18,371 nt of DNA from CAYWNA01 sp964459305 (GTDB lineage Bacteria; Planctomycetota; Planctomycetia; Pirellulales; Pirellulaceae): contig CAYWNA010000265.1 of assembly GCA_964459305.1 (NCBI GenBank), forward strand, positions 1 through 18,371, written 5' to 3'. A model generated the notes under the pieces. That model searched no databases, was not told the origin of the DNA, and saw nothing but the letters and a program-made list of their open reading frames with translations. The first letter of the stretch is position 1. Each line of letters opens with the position of its first letter. Shown here piece by piece: positions 1-8,632 of this stretch. The position numbers were made by a program, and so were the translations under genes.

Positions 1-603
1 GACAACCTGACCGTGCACGTCTGTCAGCCGAAAATCGCGACCTTGAAATCGGAACGTCAGTTTTGTGTGGTCCAGTCCGAGCAGATGGAAAATCGTCGCC
101 TGTAGATCGTGAACGTGAACGCGGTCTTCGACAACCGAGAAGCCTAGTTCGTCGGTTGCGCCGAAAGTGATGCCGGGCTTGACGCCTCCGCCCGCCAGCC
201 ACATGGTGAAGGCGTCGACGTGATGGTCGCGGCCGGTGGGCTTGCGGCGCTCGCCCATCGGAGTTCGGCCGAATTCGCCGCCCCATATGACAAGCGTCTC
301 GTCCAAAAGCCCGTGCCGTTTCAGGTCTCTGACCAGCGCCGCCGACGCCTGATCCACTTGCTTGCACCGCATTGGCAGTTCTTTCTCCAGCGATTCCGAT
401 CCGCCGTGCTGGTCCCAGCTTGTGTGATATAGCTGGACGAACCGTACGCCGCGTTCGACCAATCGCCACGCGAGGATCGCGTTATTCGCAAACGACGGTT
501 TGCCTGGCTCCACGCCATACATATCCAAGACATGCTTGGGCTCGCTGGCAATGTCCATCAACCCGGGCGCGCTCACCTGCATGCGATAGGCCATTCCTGC
601 GCC
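1..603 (-). pseudogene. DUF1501 family protein, C-terminal fragment (5'-truncated, runs off left edge)
   Basis: Read on the minus strand, this frame gives about 200 residues that match the C-terminal half of DUF1501 proteins, exported members of the alkaline phosphatase/sulfatase superfamily that are very common in planctomycetes. Visible hallmarks are ERGVRFVQLYHTSWDQHGG, GGEFGRTP, GRDHHVDAFTMWLAGGG, and the terminal part with GATDELG, VHDLQATIFHLLGLDH and GRDFRLTDVHG. Family members usually have 430-480 residues. Here the homology begins near MAYRMQ (ATG at 594), and an in-frame TAG lies at 604-606, so the Tat leader and N-terminal half are absent. No good ribosome site precedes 594. The last few residues lie beyond the left edge. 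It is either a decayed remnant or the product of an assembly join. The family call is secure; the pseudogene call is an inference. Such genes normally pair with a DUF1549/DUF1553 cytochrome-type gene, which is not seen here. Confidence 0.8.
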
Positions 604-628
604 CTACTGCGAGAGGAGCGATGCGATC

Positions 629-3600
629 TTATCGAACTGTTATATCTGTGAAAAGATTGGCCGAATTGGCTCCGCCGTAGCCGTAATGAGTGATCGCATC
701 CAATGGTCCTGTGATCTCAGAGGTCAACTTGTGGCCGGCTGCTTCAAACGTCACGGTTCGCCTTTCACAATCTACGGTCACAGCCACTGGGAAGACTCTT
801 TGTCGATCAAAGTTGACTTTCTCCTCCACATGTTCAATCCGGCTCCCAGTGATCATCATGCTACTTCTTCCGCCGTAATAGAGTCGACACTCGATGAAGT
901 CGTTTGGGGTACCGCTGGGGCCGAAGACAAGAAAAGCGTTGCCATGCCATCCCTGTCCTGCCCCTCCTGGCGCCCGCATCACAGAGAAGCTAAAGACAGC
1001 CTTCTGTATCGGTTCGGCGCACTCCCGCACCGCATAGCCGGCGTTCTTGTCTTTTGTGCTGAACAACATGGCCGAACCTGACGCTTGGGCCGTGCCATTG
1101 ATGAGGGCGAATTCTTGAATGTCGATTCTCTGCCCCGCGGGAGGCGCGAACACGTCCTCTGTTTGCCCGTTTTCTGCAAAAAACGACTCCCCTTGGTTCA
1201 CCCATGATTCCGTAACGGAAGCTGGCCGGTATTTGTCGATCTCCGGCCAGTGATAGAGTCCGAGCGAGGCGAACATGGGGTAATTGCACACGCAGCCGTG
1301 GCCCAGCATGGGGGCCGTCACGATGCCGCCCGCCGGAATGAAACTGGTCGTGCATCCGGAACGCAGAGAGTTCAGTCCGATCATCCGGTTGCTGGCGATG
1401 TCATACAGTTCGGTTGCAGCGTCCCGGTATACCAGCAGATTGTTGTTGCCGATAATCCGGGCACAGGTGCGCGGGCGGGGGATACCCGTGGTATCACCCA
1501 ATTCCTTGCCTGTGCGGATGTCGAACAGGTAGCCGTAGCAGCCTTTGTAGCTCGATAGCACAAGGTAGTCGTCCGTCACAACGGGCGAGTAGATTCGCTG
1601 GATGTCGCCCGCCGCCAATTTGGTCTTGGACCACACGGGCGATCCGTGCGCGGCGCTGAAGACTTGGATGTCGTTCCCGTTGGCCGCCAAAACAATCAGC
1701 CGGTGCTTTGCGTTGTAGGATAGCACTGGAACGACGGGGCGGAGCCATATCCGCTCGCCTCTTACCGTGTGCTTCGGGACCGGATCATAGACGATCGGCT
1801 TTTCCCACATGATTGCCCCGGTCTCCGGTCGCAACGCGAACAAGCTCCCGGATCGTGGCTCGTCGGCACCACCACCGCCCATCCTCGGAACGTCACAGTC
1901 CAGGCCGAATAGCGTATCCTCGCCCAGGGCGTAGGTTGTCGTCTGCCTGGTCGTTGGCCGCGTCCAGCGTACGTCGCCCGAGTGGCGGTCGATGGCGACC
2001 AAGGTCTGCCCGATCATGGTCAGAAGCAGATCGTTCCACAACCTGACCTCGGTCCATTGGGGTGCGCCTTGGATTTTGGCGCGATACCCATGGTATGTCA
2101 GCTCCTGCGATTGGTGGCTCGCCGTTTCGGCTTGGTTTCGAAGCTGCGGCGGGATGTCGAAGACCTGCTGCTGCTCGCCCGTCGCAACATCGTACGCGTG
2201 GATCGCCTTGCCGGTGACAGCATACACCCAGTCGTGTGCGGCCACGCAATTGCGTTCGGTGGGGCGGCCGTACATCCGGCTGTCAAAGAACCGGGTCTGA
2301 ACCCAGGGCGTCATGGGCATCTCGGTTCTCCACAGATAGTTGCCCGTGTAGATGTCGATGGCGTGGAGAATCTGGCCGGTGATGATGAACATCCGCCCGT
2401 CGATCACCAACGGAAACGGATGCCGCTCGTGCTGGAAGTGCGAGGCCGGCGTAAAGTACCGATCGACATCGCCGGAGTACCACAGGACGCCGAGCGGCCA
2501 CTTGACCAACCGATCGGAATTGGCGAAGCAGTTCTCCGGCCCGCCCGCCTCGTGCGTCCAGTCGTCGGTGCCCTCGGGTGGAGTGTCCCGGCGGATTGTC
2601 GCAGCTGTCGAATCGAGGTTCAGAGTGTACCCGGTTCGGCCGGACAGGAGCCGCTTCAGAACATCCGCATACCGCCCGCCTTCCAGCAGGTGTAGTATGC
2701 CCGTGTGCGGACGCAGCGCATCAAGGGCCATGGACAGCGCGCTTTCGGCCGAGCCGAAGCTGTCCAGCGACTCGACGACAACAAGATTGGCCCAATATGG
2801 CGTGAGCCGCGTCTCCGTTAGGTCGCTCTGGATCACCTGCACTCGCCGGCCTGTCAAACCGTCCTGTGCCAACGCGGCTTTGGCCTCCGTCGCCTCGGCT
2901 TGCTCGGGTTCGAAGACGACGACGCGGTAGCCTTCCTCCGTGGCCAGCGACTTGGCGCGTGTTCCGTCTCCATATCCGAAAAGAAGGGCATATCCGTTTC
3001 GTGGAGACTTGTGTGGCCCGGTCTTCTGCTGGGCCGATGGGGCTGTCGACAATTCCTCTGCACTACCCTCGCCAAAGCAGAACACGTTGCCGTTGTGGGT
3101 AACGACAATCAGCTTCTGATCGGCCACCAAGGCGCGGACCGGGGTGCCGTTGATCTTCGCCTGCCAGGCGATGCGCGGTTCCTCGCCTTCCTCAGGAATG
3201 GCGATGGCGGCGATCGTGTCCTTGCCACCCGCGTACAAACGGTTCCCAGCCTTGATCAACGCGTGCAGCGGTGACTTGAACTCCCACAGGATGGGAAACT
3301 CCAGCCTGGGCATCGTCACCTTGCGCCCGCCGTAGGATATATGTCTATGAATGATGCTATGCCATCGAGGTTTGGTCAGATCTCGGGCCACAATACGGTC
3401 GTAGTCCGGAAACGCGACATGCGTGTGCCCGCGAGGCACGAGGTACTTCTGTTCCTCCGCGAATTCAGAGGCGTACATTGTCGTTTCGGTCAGGACTGGG
3501 TCGGTGTAGAGATTCTCAGGGTGCAAGAGATAGGTGTCGGCACCGAGAAACGGTCGGTTCTTGATGACGTACAGCTCGTTGTCAGGCGGCTGTTTCGACC

Positions 3601-4627
3601 AGAAAATCGCCGATTTCGCATCCTCTAACTCCGTTGGTAACATCGGCATTGCGTCCGGCCGAGTGCCAAACCAGTTTCCGCCCTGAACCGAGTACTGATT
3701 GATGCCCGAAAGATGCCAGGTTCCCCGCGGCGGATTGTGCTTGACGTAAAAACAGGTATAGGGCTCCATCGCGCCCGTGGCCGGATCGAACCAGGCGGCC
3801 AGCGACCTGCCGCTGGGCACCGCCAGCTTGCCGTCGATCAGCGACAGGTATCCCTGGGGCGGCAAGCCGAGATCGTAGGGACGCCCGTGATCGCTCATAC
3901 CGTCCTTGACGTATGACATGCTATCGCTGCGCCACAGAACCTTGCCCGTATCAGCCCGTACAGCGCAGACATAGACGCCTTCTTCCGGCCAAATGCCAGC
4001 GCCGAAGCTGATCACACCGTCATGCACCACCGGCGCGCCGCGCACCGGCCAGCGCGAGCACAGTCTGCCATTTACAAGCATGCGACTGTCCGGATCGGTT
4101 TCCGGTGCACCTCGCACCTTCCACTGCAAATCGCCATCGGCGGCCGAAACGCAATGCAAATAGCCATCGTCCGAACCGAAGCAGACCTTGCCGTCCAAGC
4201 ACACGGGCGCAAACCGCACAGGACCTTCGGTGACATACCGCCACTTGACCACGCCGGTCCCAAGGTCGCACGCCATGACTTGGTCAGTCACGTTCGAGGG
4301 AATGAACACAAGCCCCTCGGCCGCGATGGGCGCATAGGTCACGTCGGCGCACATGCGATACTGATGATCGTAGGCCGGATCCGGATGAGGCAACGCCTTG
4401 CTCCACAGCAACTCCGATCCCGCTGGACCTGCATCCTCCGTCGCGCCGGATCGGTTGGCATCATAGCGCCACTGCGGCCAATCCCCTGCGACGGCATTTG
4501 ACGCAAGATGCACTGACACGCCGACGAGGACAAGCAAGATCCCCCACGCCGTCCCCATGCCGCGCAAGTGTCGGATTGGGAAAGCATGGCATCTGTACGT
4601 TTGGTGCCGGAAAACGTCTGTGATCAT
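629..4627 (-). CDS. Large exported PQQ-like double beta-propeller protein with an internal methyltransferase-like segment
   Basis: Predicted 1332-residue exported protein. From the ATG at 4627 (GGAG ten bases upstream) there is a long basic leader, then a hydrophobic signal segment at about residues 24-47 ending in ASNAVAGDW. Residues about 50-520 form a first PQQ/BamB-type propeller, shown by repeats such as CDLGTGVVKWRY, DGYLHCVSAADGDLQW and AVRADTGKVLWRS. Residues about 541-680 look like a class I methyltransferase Rossmann fold: GYALLFGYGDGTRA as the glycine-rich loop and VVVFEPE as the end of strand 2. Residues about 690-1170 form a second propeller (HAIDIYTGNYLWR, AIDRHSGDVRW). The last 150 residues are beta-rich and resemble a LamG/DUF1080-like sandwich. 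The combination recurs in planctomycete PQQ proteins, where the function is not established; methyl transfer outside the cytoplasm is unlikely. Alternative starts are TTG 4660 and ATG 4558, the latter just before the signal segment. Confidence 0.85.
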   Translation of the reverse strand: MITDVFRHQTYRCHAFPIRHLRGMGTAWGILLVLVGVSVHLASNAVAGDWPQWRYDANRSGATEDAGPAGSELLWSKALPHPDPAYDHQYRMCADVTYAPIAAEGLVFIPSNVTDQVMACDLGTGVVKWRYVTEGPVRFAPVCLDGKVCFGSDDGYLHCVSAADGDLQWKVRGAPETDPDSRMLVNGRLCSRWPVRGAPVVHDGVISFGAGIWPEEGVYVCAVRADTGKVLWRSDSMSYVKDGMSDHGRPYDLGLPPQGYLSLIDGKLAVPSGRSLAAWFDPATGAMEPYTCFYVKHNPPRGTWHLSGINQYSVQGGNWFGTRPDAMPMLPTELEDAKSAIFWSKQPPDNELYVIKNRPFLGADTYLLHPENLYTDPVLTETTMYASEFAEEQKYLVPRGHTHVAFPDYDRIVARDLTKPRWHSIIHRHISYGGRKVTMPRLEFPILWEFKSPLHALIKAGNRLYAGGKDTIAAIAIPEEGEEPRIAWQAKINGTPVRALVADQKLIVVTHNGNVFCFGEGSAEELSTAPSAQQKTGPHKSPRNGYALLFGYGDGTRAKSLATEEGYRVVVFEPEQAEATEAKAALAQDGLTGRRVQVIQSDLTETRLTPYWANLVVVESLDSFGSAESALSMALDALRPHTGILHLLEGGRYADVLKRLLSGRTGYTLNLDSTAATIRRDTPPEGTDDWTHEAGGPENCFANSDRLVKWPLGVLWYSGDVDRYFTPASHFQHERHPFPLVIDGRMFIITGQILHAIDIYTGNYLWRTEMPMTPWVQTRFFDSRMYGRPTERNCVAAHDWVYAVTGKAIHAYDVATGEQQQVFDIPPQLRNQAETASHQSQELTYHGYRAKIQGAPQWTEVRLWNDLLLTMIGQTLVAIDRHSGDVRWTRPTTRQTTTYALGEDTLFGLDCDVPRMGGGGADEPRSGSLFALRPETGAIMWEKPIVYDPVPKHTVRGERIWLRPVVPVLSYNAKHRLIVLAANGNDIQVFSAAHGSPVWSKTKLAAGDIQRIYSPVVTDDYLVLSSYKGCYGYLFDIRTGKELGDTTGIPRPRTCARIIGNNNLLVYRDAATELYDIASNRMIGLNSLRSGCTTSFIPAGGIVTAPMLGHGCVCNYPMFASLGLYHWPEIDKYRPASVTESWVNQGESFFAENGQTEDVFAPPAGQRIDIQEFALINGTAQASGSAMLFSTKDKNAGYAVRECAEPIQKAVFSFSVMRAPGGAGQGWHGNAFLVFGPSGTPNDFIECRLYYGGRSSMMITGSRIEHVEEKVNFDRQRVFPVAVTVDCERRTVTFEAAGHKLTSEITGPLDAITHYGYGGANSANLFTDITVR

Positions 4628-4733
4628 CGTTTCTGGACTCCCGAATTCCCTGACGTGCAAGTACGCAGCCTGACGCGGCTATCCTCCGGGGTCAACGGAT
4701 GCTTCGCAACATCTGCCCCGGACGCTCGAGGCT

Positions 4734-6167
4734 TCACACCGTTCCAGAGGGCATGAGCTCTTCCGATCGGATGATTCGGTAGAAGTAACCGGTACGGACC
4801 AGATCCCGGGTGGGTTCTCCATGAACCACAAGCACACGTTGAATCGTCTTCGAGGGGAACGCGCGTTGCAGGAATTCGGCTTTCCTTTCCATTTCTCTTA
4901 CGACACTTGTCCCGACGCGGGAGACCGAGCACTTCATTTCGCAGAGCGTGATCACGTTGTCTGCTCTACTGAACAAGAGGTCGATTTGCAGGCCGGACTT
5001 ATCCCGGGACGGTGCACGAAAGTATGGTCCGAACGAGAAGTCGACGCCGGAGAATCCCAGTATCTCCGCAATGCGCCACGCATGCCTGATGCAAAGCTGC
5101 TCGAATGCCTTGCCACGCCATGCATGGAAACGTCCGGTCTGTGCCAGCCGTGCGAACATCTCGCGCTGCGCCGCGGTTCTGATCTTCTTCAGGTTGGGTC
5201 GGATGAAGGCAAAGTAGAACCGCAGGTACGGGTCACTCAGATGATATCTGACGAGACGTGATCCGTCGTCTTTGTCGAAGGGGACCGCTGAGGAAATGAA
5301 GCCAGCTGCTTCCAGGTCGGCCAGATGTTCGGAAAGCCCTCCGCCCACGCCGAGACCTGCCCGTTCGACCAGTTGCTTACGAAACAGGCCTCCGGGGTGC
5401 CCCGCCAGAGCCGAGACGATTCTCCGGAAGTCCGGGTTCCGGCCGAAATGGCTCGTGAAGATCCGGTCGTATTCTTCCACGAAATAGCCGTTTTCCCGGA
5501 ATGCCAACTCGTCGACGGCTGCACGAACGGACGGGTGGTCTCGAACGAGGTCCAGGTACTTTGGGACTCCACCAAAGTACAAACAGGCCTCGATGACTTC
5601 ATCCAAGCCTTTGCCGCGGAGCAACTCGCTCGCTTCGCCAAGATGGAAACCCTTCAGGTGAAGCTCCAAGTCGGTTCGGCCGTACAGGGCGCTGGAACGG
5701 ACGACTTTCGTTGTCATGAACGACGCGATGGAACCGCACAGGATCAGCTTCACGCCAGGGACCTTCGACAGGTACTGCTCCCAGACCATTTTTAGATCGG
5801 AGACGATCTCGCGCCGGTAGTTCGCCAGCCACTGAAATTCGTCCAGCACGATGCACGCGGGCCTTTTCTGAAGGACGGGATGCAGCCGGAACAGGGCCTC
5901 TCGCCAGCTTCTCGTGGCGACACCGGCGGCCGCAGACCCCGCCTGACGTGCGAGCTGGAAAAGCAATGCCTCGATCTGATCCTTCTTCGGCCGGTTCTCT
6001 AGCCCTTCGAATACCAGGGCACACTGATCCTCAAGGGCCTTTTGAATGAGCAGGCTCTTTCCGATCCGCCGCCTTCCGTAGACGACACCTACGGCTGGCC
6101 CCGATTTCGACAGGAATCCTCCGAGGTCCCGCAATTCGGATGCACGTCCAACAAATCTCACGGCCAC
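4734..6167 (-). CDS. ATP-binding protein, archaeal-ATPase/DUF234 type with PD-(D/E)XK-like C-terminus
   Basis: Predicted 477-residue cytoplasmic protein. Residues 31-38 (GRRRIGKS) are a Walker A motif, and CIVLDEFQWL with D109 and E110 is Walker B, typical of the STAND-related archaeal ATPase family (PF01637). A winged-helix-like middle follows (FRKQLVERAGLGVGGGLSEHLADLEAAGFI), then SDPYLRFYFAFIRPN, a DUF234 hallmark. The C-terminus has E356 (AFEQLC), D396 (GLQIDLLF) and E410-x-K412 (LCEMKCS), the spacing of a PD-(D/E)XK nuclease core. Start choice: GTG at 6167 has a perfect AGGAGG seven bases upstream, and the longer ATG at 6197 falls inside the likely -10 box. The family is widespread, often mobile and poorly understood; roles in DNA processing or NTP-driven sensing are guesses. 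It appears to be transcribed on its own, unlike its catabolic neighbours. The family call is confident; the cellular role is unknown. Confidence 0.88.
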   Translation of the reverse strand: MAVRFVGRASELRDLGGFLSKSGPAVGVVYGRRRIGKSLLIQKALEDQCALVFEGLENRPKKDQIEALLFQLARQAGSAAAGVATRSWREALFRLHPVLQKRPACIVLDEFQWLANYRREIVSDLKMVWEQYLSKVPGVKLILCGSIASFMTTKVVRSSALYGRTDLELHLKGFHLGEASELLRGKGLDEVIEACLYFGGVPKYLDLVRDHPSVRAAVDELAFRENGYFVEEYDRIFTSHFGRNPDFRRIVSALAGHPGGLFRKQLVERAGLGVGGGLSEHLADLEAAGFISSAVPFDKDDGSRLVRYHLSDPYLRFYFAFIRPNLKKIRTAAQREMFARLAQTGRFHAWRGKAFEQLCIRHAWRIAEILGFSGVDFSFGPYFRAPSRDKSGLQIDLLFSRADNVITLCEMKCSVSRVGTSVVREMERKAEFLQRAFPSKTIQRVLVVHGEPTRDLVRTGYFYRIIRSEELMPSGTV

Positions 6168-6174
6168 GAAAAAG

Positions 6175-6180
6175 CCTCCT
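6175..6180 (-). promoter_or_regulatory. Ribosome binding site deciding the ATPase start
   Basis: A full AGGAGG on the minus strand, seven bases before GTG 6167. It lies downstream of the in-frame ATG codons at 6197 and 6194, so it favours the shorter GTG-initiated protein. Confidence 0.75.
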
Positions 6181-6192
6181 ATAACTATGTCC

Positions 6193-6221
6193 ATCATGCG
6201 TCATAGGAAGATTTTTGTCAA
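6193..6221 (-). promoter_or_regulatory. Sigma-70-like promoter of the ATPase gene
   Basis: On the minus strand a perfect -35 box TTGACA (6216-6221) is followed after 17 bases by CATGAT (6193-6198), four of six matches to the -10 consensus. A start about seven bases further on would leave a leader of roughly 20 nt containing the AGGAGG. It lies in the 124-base space behind the glycosidase-like gene, so the ATPase can be transcribed independently. Pattern only; planctomycete promoters can diverge from this consensus. Confidence 0.5.
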
Positions 6222-6291
6222 TCTCGAAACGGCGCGGTCAGGGCTGCATCACGCGGAACGAAACGCGCCCCACACAGCGTTGTCGAGCGTT

Positions 6292-7401
6292 TCAAGGCAT
6301 GATGGCCCGGTAGAACGCAGTCATCTTGTCGACTTTTTCCGGCTGCCTGCGCAATGAGCCCCAGGCGAAGAACATCACACCGGTGGCGGGTTGGCGCGTG
6401 CCGTGATCCAGGACTGAGCTCACTTGGTCGGCAGGTACTGTTTCGCCCCAGTCCGAGAGTTGTACGATGGGCCAAATCTTGTGTCGTTCGCCCGGATCGC
6501 CCTGGATGCCAAGATGATTGCCCAACCACGCTGTTTGGCGTGAAATCCAGGCTGGATCGGTGTGGTGCCCGAATCGAGCGTGATACGGCATGATGCTGAA
6601 CACGTCGACGTACTCAGCCTGCGCTTTCAGATCGATGGCCAACTTGTTGCGCAGAGCACCATCGTACTCGGTCTCCGTCCATGGGCAGTGGAATGTGCCG
6701 AGCAGGGCCGCGGGACGTGTTTGGTTAATAATCGATCGGAATTCGCGCATCCAATCGGTGAAGACATCACAGCGCCACTGCACCCATTTGTCTTTGTGTT
6801 TGCCCAACAGCATCTTAACCAACTGCGGCGGCGCCTCGTCAGGCAGATTCGTTTTCGTGTCCCGCGCGAATTGAACGATGCAGCGCTCGCAGAAACATGT
6901 ATCGGGCATGTCGGGCTCGGCTCGCTCCCAGCTGGCGTGGCTGTGGTGATAGTCGAGCCAGATTCCGTCGATCTCGAAGTCTCTCAGCACCTCGCGAAAA
7001 GCATCCATGCGGTACTTGCGATAGCCGGCGTGCGTTGGGCAGATGCCTTGCCAACCACGGGGTGGCGGACAAACCTTGCCGTCCACACCGACCGGAGCGG
7101 CGTCGGGGTGATCCTTCAGGTATCTGGAAACGTGCATGGTATTGAATTCGGCGAATACCTTTGCGCCATGTTTCTTCAGCAACGCCACCCGCTCTGTGGT
7201 AAGGCCGCCGGAGCCCATGAAGATGGCGTTGATGCCGGAATCCTTCAACGTCTTTCCCTGTTCGAGCAACTCTACCGGCACACCGCCATAAACTCCGCGA
7301 ATCTTCACGTGCGGCCGTTTCTCCCCGGCGATCGTGCTGCTGGATAACGCGCACACACACACCAAACCAATTGCCATGAACTTCGATATTGTTGCAGGCA
7401 T
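6292..7401 (-). CDS. Exported TIM-barrel glycoside hydrolase-like protein
   Basis: Predicted 369-residue exported protein. The start is ATG 7401, with AGAGGG a few bases upstream, followed by a signal peptide (residues 1-25, ending near SSSTIAG); the open frame upstream has no signal and is rejected. The barrel signature is clear: HVKIRGVYGG at strand 1, NAIFMGSGG, AKVFAEFNT at strand 3, the strand-4 motif FEIDGIWLDYHHSHASWE (D145, D150, E159) carrying the likely active-site acids, then GTFHCPW, FSIMPYHARFG, WPIVQLSDWGE and GVMFFAWGS at strand 8. Residues 169-174 (CFCERC) after strand 4 form a cysteine cluster of the kind seen in hypothetical glycosyl hydrolase families such as GHL6. The substrate cannot be told. 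It sits 71 bases behind the alpha/beta hydrolase on the same strand, so it probably belongs to the sulfatase cluster. Confidence 0.75.
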   Translation of the reverse strand: MPATISKFMAIGLVCVCALSSSTIAGEKRPHVKIRGVYGGVPVELLEQGKTLKDSGINAIFMGSGGLTTERVALLKKHGAKVFAEFNTMHVSRYLKDHPDAAPVGVDGKVCPPPRGWQGICPTHAGYRKYRMDAFREVLRDFEIDGIWLDYHHSHASWERAEPDMPDTCFCERCIVQFARDTKTNLPDEAPPQLVKMLLGKHKDKWVQWRCDVFTDWMREFRSIINQTRPAALLGTFHCPWTETEYDGALRNKLAIDLKAQAEYVDVFSIMPYHARFGHHTDPAWISRQTAWLGNHLGIQGDPGERHKIWPIVQLSDWGETVPADQVSSVLDHGTRQPATGVMFFAWGSLRRQPEKVDKMTAFYRAIMP

Positions 7402-7472
7402 GATGTCCCTCTGTGTTTCAAGTCTTCGAAAACATGTCAACAAACGACGGCGGCACGGAGGCAATGCTGTTG

Positions 7473-8488
7473 CTAGTCGCCCAGATGTTTGTCCAGGAAC
7501 TCCGCGATTTCCGCGGCAGACGGGCGTGCGCGACCGTATCGGAACTCGCACTCGACACCCAACTCGTCCAGCTTGTCCTTCAGCACTTTGCCGAAATATG
7601 GGTGATGAATGAGAAGACCTTGGGAGGCGTCCTTCGGCAACGGCAGATTGTCAAGCGTTCCTCCGTAGATGAGGAAGGTAGGTGGATCGTCCGCCGTTGC
7701 GTGGCTAATCGCCGAGGATTCCTCGATCAGCTTCTTCACCTCTGGCCTGCCGTAGCCCTCGTCCTGCACCCCGTAGAACCTCGGCATGCTAGAGTGCACC
7801 TCAGGCGGCCCGCCCAGGTTCTCCCGGATCCACTGAGGATCCAGATTTGTGGGGCCGGAGATAGGAACGATACACGTGACGCGCGTGGATTGACGGCACA
7901 CCGGATCGTCGCTGTCGGGATCCGCCATATCATCCCGGTAGGCGATCCACATGGTGATGACCGCTCCCGCCGATCCGCCGCTCACCGCCACTTTGCCTGG
8001 ATCGATCCCGAACTCCTTGGCATTGTGGCGAAGGAACTGAATCGCACGCGCACAGTCCTGCATCGGGGTCGGCGTGATGACATCCCGGCCGTTCACGAAG
8101 CGATAGTTCGAGGAAACAACCGCGTAGCCCAATTTCAAGTAGGGCGACGGATCAAACCGGCTTTTGTCCCCGGCGACGAATCCTCCACCGTGAAAATAGA
8201 CGAAGACGAGCAGCGGCTTGTCCGGAGAAGCCCCTTCTGGCAGCCAGAGGTCAAACACATTGCGCTCGTGCGGACCATACTTAACGTTGGCGTGGCTGGG
8301 CTTCGGGCGATTCTTGGCGCCCAGCCGCTGCCGCTCCTGCATCTTCCTTCTCAATCCCTGGAGCTTNNNNNNNNNNNNNNNNNNNNNNNNNNNNNNNNNN
8401 NNNNNNNNNNNNNNNNNNNNNNNNNNNNNNNNNNNNNNNNNNNNNNNNNNNNNNNNNNNNNNNNNNTCGTCGTGTGATGCATCTTCAT
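7473..8488 (-). CDS. Exported alpha/beta hydrolase (BD-FAE/esterase type), interrupted by assembly gap
   Basis: The C-terminal 298 codons (7473-8366) read without a stop into the gap. On the other side, ATG 8488 with GGAG nine bases upstream starts a short frame that runs into the gap, so I treat them as one gene whose signal-peptide region is missing from the assembly. Numbering from codon 8354: HGGGF (55-59) is the oxyanion hole, GGSAG with S128 the nucleophile elbow, and D235 (YGGTLDNLP) the likely acid. The place where relatives carry GxGHGF or KPHGFF reads YGRARPSAAE, with no histidine, so activity is doubtful or another residue serves. The frame fits only if the true gap length leaves remainder 2 on division by 3, so 100 is a placeholder. 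It lies 144 bases behind the sulfatase and 71 before the glycosidase-like gene, so the three may be co-transcribed. Confidence 0.75.
8367..8466. other. Assembly gap (100 N)
   Basis: Exactly 100 undetermined bases, the usual scaffold placeholder. It falls inside the alpha/beta hydrolase gene, probably just behind its signal peptide. Confidence 0.99.
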
Positions 8489-8497
8489 GTTGTAGTT

Positions 8498-8501
8498 CTC
8501 C
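8498..8501 (-). promoter_or_regulatory. Ribosome binding site for the gap-interrupted hydrolase
   Basis: AAAGGAG on the minus strand, nine bases before ATG 8488. It marks the true start of the hydrolase on the far side of the assembly gap. Confidence 0.6.
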
Positions 8502-8632
8502 TTTCGCTCAATGCGACGCAGTCGCGGTCAAAGCAGGACGGGTCGGGACCGGTGCCGAGACGTGTCACAAGTCTCTCCATTTTCCATTCGTCGGTTCACA
8601 GTAGCAACAGGAAGCGAACGAAGAACCGGTTC

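Noticed and set aside
1982..2695. Plus-strand open frame of 237 codons
   Set aside because: It lies wholly inside the well-supported minus-strand propeller gene and has no motif.
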